Assembly (NCBI GenBank): GCA_023423795.1
Contig: JAFAEX010000124.1
Span: 1 to 7,030 of the forward strand
Length of the DNA stretch: 7,030 bases
Reading direction: 5' to 3'
From: Chloroflexota bacterium
GTDB taxonomy: Bacteria; Chloroflexota; Chloroflexia; Thermomicrobiales; UBA6265
Shown here one piece after another: positions 5,843-7,030 of the stretch; the first letter of the stretch is position 1; every line of letters starts with the position of its first letter. The notes below the pieces were generated by a model. The model had not been told where the DNA came from. It searched no databases and worked only from the letters and a program-made list of their open reading frames with translations. A program made the translations under genes and the position numbers.

Positions 5843-6590
5843 ATGTTGTTTCCGGCCCCGGCAGCACGATCAAACCATGCCCCTCGGCCTTGCCGGAAGG
5901 GTCGCGCCGGAACTTGCTCCTGACGATCTCCCAATCCTCCTTGGTGGTCATGCCCATCACGCGCCGGGCGATTGGGGAGACGACCAGGTCGGCAAGTTGC
6001 AGCCCTTCGATGTTGAGCCGCTTTTCCTTCAGCACCAGTTCGCAAACGCGCTCATCGATGGTTTGACCTCCGACGCGAGAGGCGCGGCCGGCGCCATGCC
6101 GGAGTCGCTCCCACGCCTCGTGGAGCGCAAAATCCAGCGGTTCGCCACGTTTCTCGGCATAGATGATGCCGCCGTCGGTGCAATCACCGAGATCCGAGCA
6201 GAAACGATCGACAAGGACCGACAGGCTATCGTGATACGGATCTTCGACATCCGTTCCATATCGCGCGGCAATCTTCGGTTTGTCGATCGCGCAGGCGACG
6301 ACCTGGTATTCCAACTCCCGCATCATCTGGTTGAGTGCCGCAAAGAATGCCTGACGAAACGCGGGGTCCTTGAGGGGTTCGAACCCGTTCCGTGCACGCA
6401 CGATGTCGGTCGTGTGCAGGATGATGCCGGGGTTGCCGAAAAACTCGGTCTTCAATTTCCGGATGCGCGGTCCCATGACGGTCCGGGCGTAGGTGCGATC
6501 GACGACGACGCCGAGTACGAACATCGGGTAAGCGGGATCGATCCTAGCGAGATTGTGGTCCCCTGACTCGTCGAGGTGCATGACTTTCAC
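5841..6590 (-). CDS. DUF3800 domain protein (RNase H-like fold)
   Basis: A 249-residue protein that fits the DUF3800 family in length and motifs; the family has a predicted RNase H-like fold and no settled function. It opens with the hallmark VMHLDESGD (Asp7, Glu8, Asp11), then LHTTDIV (59-65), VVACAIDKPK (97-106), IIYAEKRGEPLD with Glu146, and GLQLADLVVSPI (196-207) with Asp201, so the acidic residues expected of a metal-dependent nuclease site are present. I chose GTG at 6590 because AAGGA lies 6 nt upstream and because family members typically begin a few residues before DESGD; GTG at 6611 lacks a site. GC is clearly lower than its neighbours (103 of 180 in 6121-6300 by hand count), hinting at separate acquisition. 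It follows the DUF2325-like gene by 48 nt on the same strand and converges on the Mrr-like gene. Confidence 0.92.
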   Translation of the reverse strand: MKVMHLDESGDHNLARIDPAYPMFVLGVVVDRTYARTVMGPRIRKLKTEFFGNPGIILHTTDIVRARNGFEPLKDPAFRQAFFAALNQMMRELEYQVVACAIDKPKIAARYGTDVEDPYHDSLSVLVDRFCSDLGDCTDGGIIYAEKRGEPLDFALHEAWERLRHGAGRASRVGGQTIDERVCELVLKEKRLNIEGLQLADLVVSPIARRVMGMTTKEDWEIVRSKFRRDPSGKAEGHGLIVLPGPETT

Positions 6591-6596
6591 GCGGGT

Positions 6597-6601
6597 TCCT
6601 T
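6597..6601 (-). promoter_or_regulatory. Ribosome binding site deciding the DUF3800 start
   Basis: AAGGA on the minus strand, 6 nt before the GTG at 6590. The ATG at 6581 would be 15 nt away, too far. Confidence 0.6.
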
Positions 6602-6622
6602 CGTCGCGCACCCGATCGTGTC

Positions 6623-6644
6623 GATAAATGAACGTACATTATGC
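6623..6644. promoter_or_regulatory. AT-rich imperfect palindrome upstream of DUF3800 gene
   Basis: The spacer between the two minus-strand genes is an AT-rich island centred on ACGT (6632-6635), with AATG on one side (6627-6630) and CATT on the other (6637-6640). On the minus strand CATAAT (6643-6638) could serve as a -10 box, but I see no good -35 at the right distance. Either a promoter or an operator is possible; the evidence is thin. Confidence 0.3.
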
Positions 6645-7030
6645 CCGGCTGCGGGCGAACCATTCGACCTCGGCGCGGACGGCGGCGCGGCTGGCCGAGC
6701 GGGCGCGGCGCACGGGAATATCGAGGGCGGCCGCGGCGGCGATGACGGCGTCGCCGGTCGAATGGTCCAGTTGGCGGATGACCAACACCGCGAGATCGGC
6801 GCCGCGCAGGACGGGTTCGACGCCGCCGCCGAGTTGGCCTTCCCACGTCGGCGGGACGTCGCGCACGTCGCGCGCGCCCGAGAGCAGCAGGTCGGAGCCG
6901 ATGAGCGCCCGCAGCCCGTCGTGGCCGCCGGCGACGGCGACGACGAGCCCGGCCAGCGAGACCGGCGCTGCCGCGGGCGCGGCGGCGGGATCGGCACGCG
7001 GGCGGGCCGCCTTGCGCGCCCGCTCGATGC
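6639..7030 (-). CDS. 3' part of a gene with a DUF2325-like domain (5' end outside window)
   Basis: The frame is open from the right window edge to the TAA at 6641-6639, giving 129 visible residues; the true start lies beyond 7030. An Arg/Ala/Pro-rich segment (visible residues 1-22) looks like a linker after another domain. A Rossmann-like unit follows: LAGLVVAVAGGHDGLR (25-40), VRDVPPTWEG (55-64), RGADLAVLVIRQLDHSTGDAVIAAAAALDIPVRRARSAS. The 'GG...', 'gaDl-v--v....HS..daV..aA...-iPv...r..s' pattern is what I recall of DUF2325, a small domain often attached to other modules; function unknown. Codon third positions are strongly GC-rich, as expected for a real gene here, and the alternative frame over the same DNA gives only Arg/Pro/Ser-rich sequence. 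The family call is less certain than the gene. Confidence 0.75.
   Translation of the reverse strand, partial: IERARKAARPRADPAAAPAAAPVSLAGLVVAVAGGHDGLRALIGSDLLLSGARDVRDVPPTWEGQLGGGVEPVLRGADLAVLVIRQLDHSTGDAVIAAAAALDIPVRRARSASRAAVRAEVEWFARSRA

Noticed and set aside
5763..6566. 267-residue plus-strand frame opposite DUF3800
   Set aside because: The minus-strand frame carries DESGD and GLQLADL motifs and a ribosome binding site; the plus-strand frame has no family signal.
1..7030. tRNA, rRNA or known riboswitch genes
   Set aside because: No cloverleaf, rRNA core or recognisable aptamer motif was seen on either strand by eye.

Overview
The window is GC-rich, roughly 70% or more in most coding parts. 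It uses GTG starts freely, carries a Tat-exported solute-binding protein, and has several families of palindromic intergenic repeats. This suits Chloroflexota, perhaps a Thermomicrobia or Sphaerobacter relative. The assignment is inference from gene style; no phylogenetic marker is present.

Layout: (1) 1-265 has no gene and holds a short hairpin repeat plus a large REP-like inverted repeat just past the first gene's stop. (2) 266-3259 is a minus-strand cluster, read right to left: FCD-type GntR regulator, SDR oxidoreductase (overlapping the regulator by GTGA), then a family-1 ABC solute-binding protein. A TTGACA / TAGCAT promoter lies in front of the regulator and its -35 box sits in the middle of a perfect AATTGT-N2-ACAATT palindrome, so the cluster probably represses itself. 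(3) 3275-3876 is a divergent spacer rich in repeats. (4) 3877-4662 (+) encodes a second SDR of glucose-1-dehydrogenase type, followed by a second copy of the REP-like inverted repeat. (5) 4953-5660 (+) encodes a membrane-anchored Mrr-type nuclease domain protein. (6) 5781-5842 holds two tandem hairpins with an identical 13-nt loop and covarying stems. (7) 5841-6590 (-) encodes a DUF3800 (RNase H-like) protein of visibly lower GC. (8) 6639-7030 (-) is the 3' part of a gene whose product resembles DUF2325, cut by the window edge.

The left half reads as a small sugar, polyol or sugar-acid uptake and oxidation locus: the binding protein captures the substrate, the two SDRs oxidise or reduce it or a downstream metabolite, and the GntR protein senses an organic-acid effector. 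No permease or ATPase gene lies in the window. The right half (Mrr-like nuclease, DUF3800, DUF2325-like) looks accessory and may be a loose defence or DNA-processing neighbourhood, but no complete known system is present.

The most notable points are a His in place of the catalytic Tyr in the first SDR, the operator/promoter overlap, compensatory base changes between the two REP-like hairpins, and the covarying tandem hairpins at 5781-5842.
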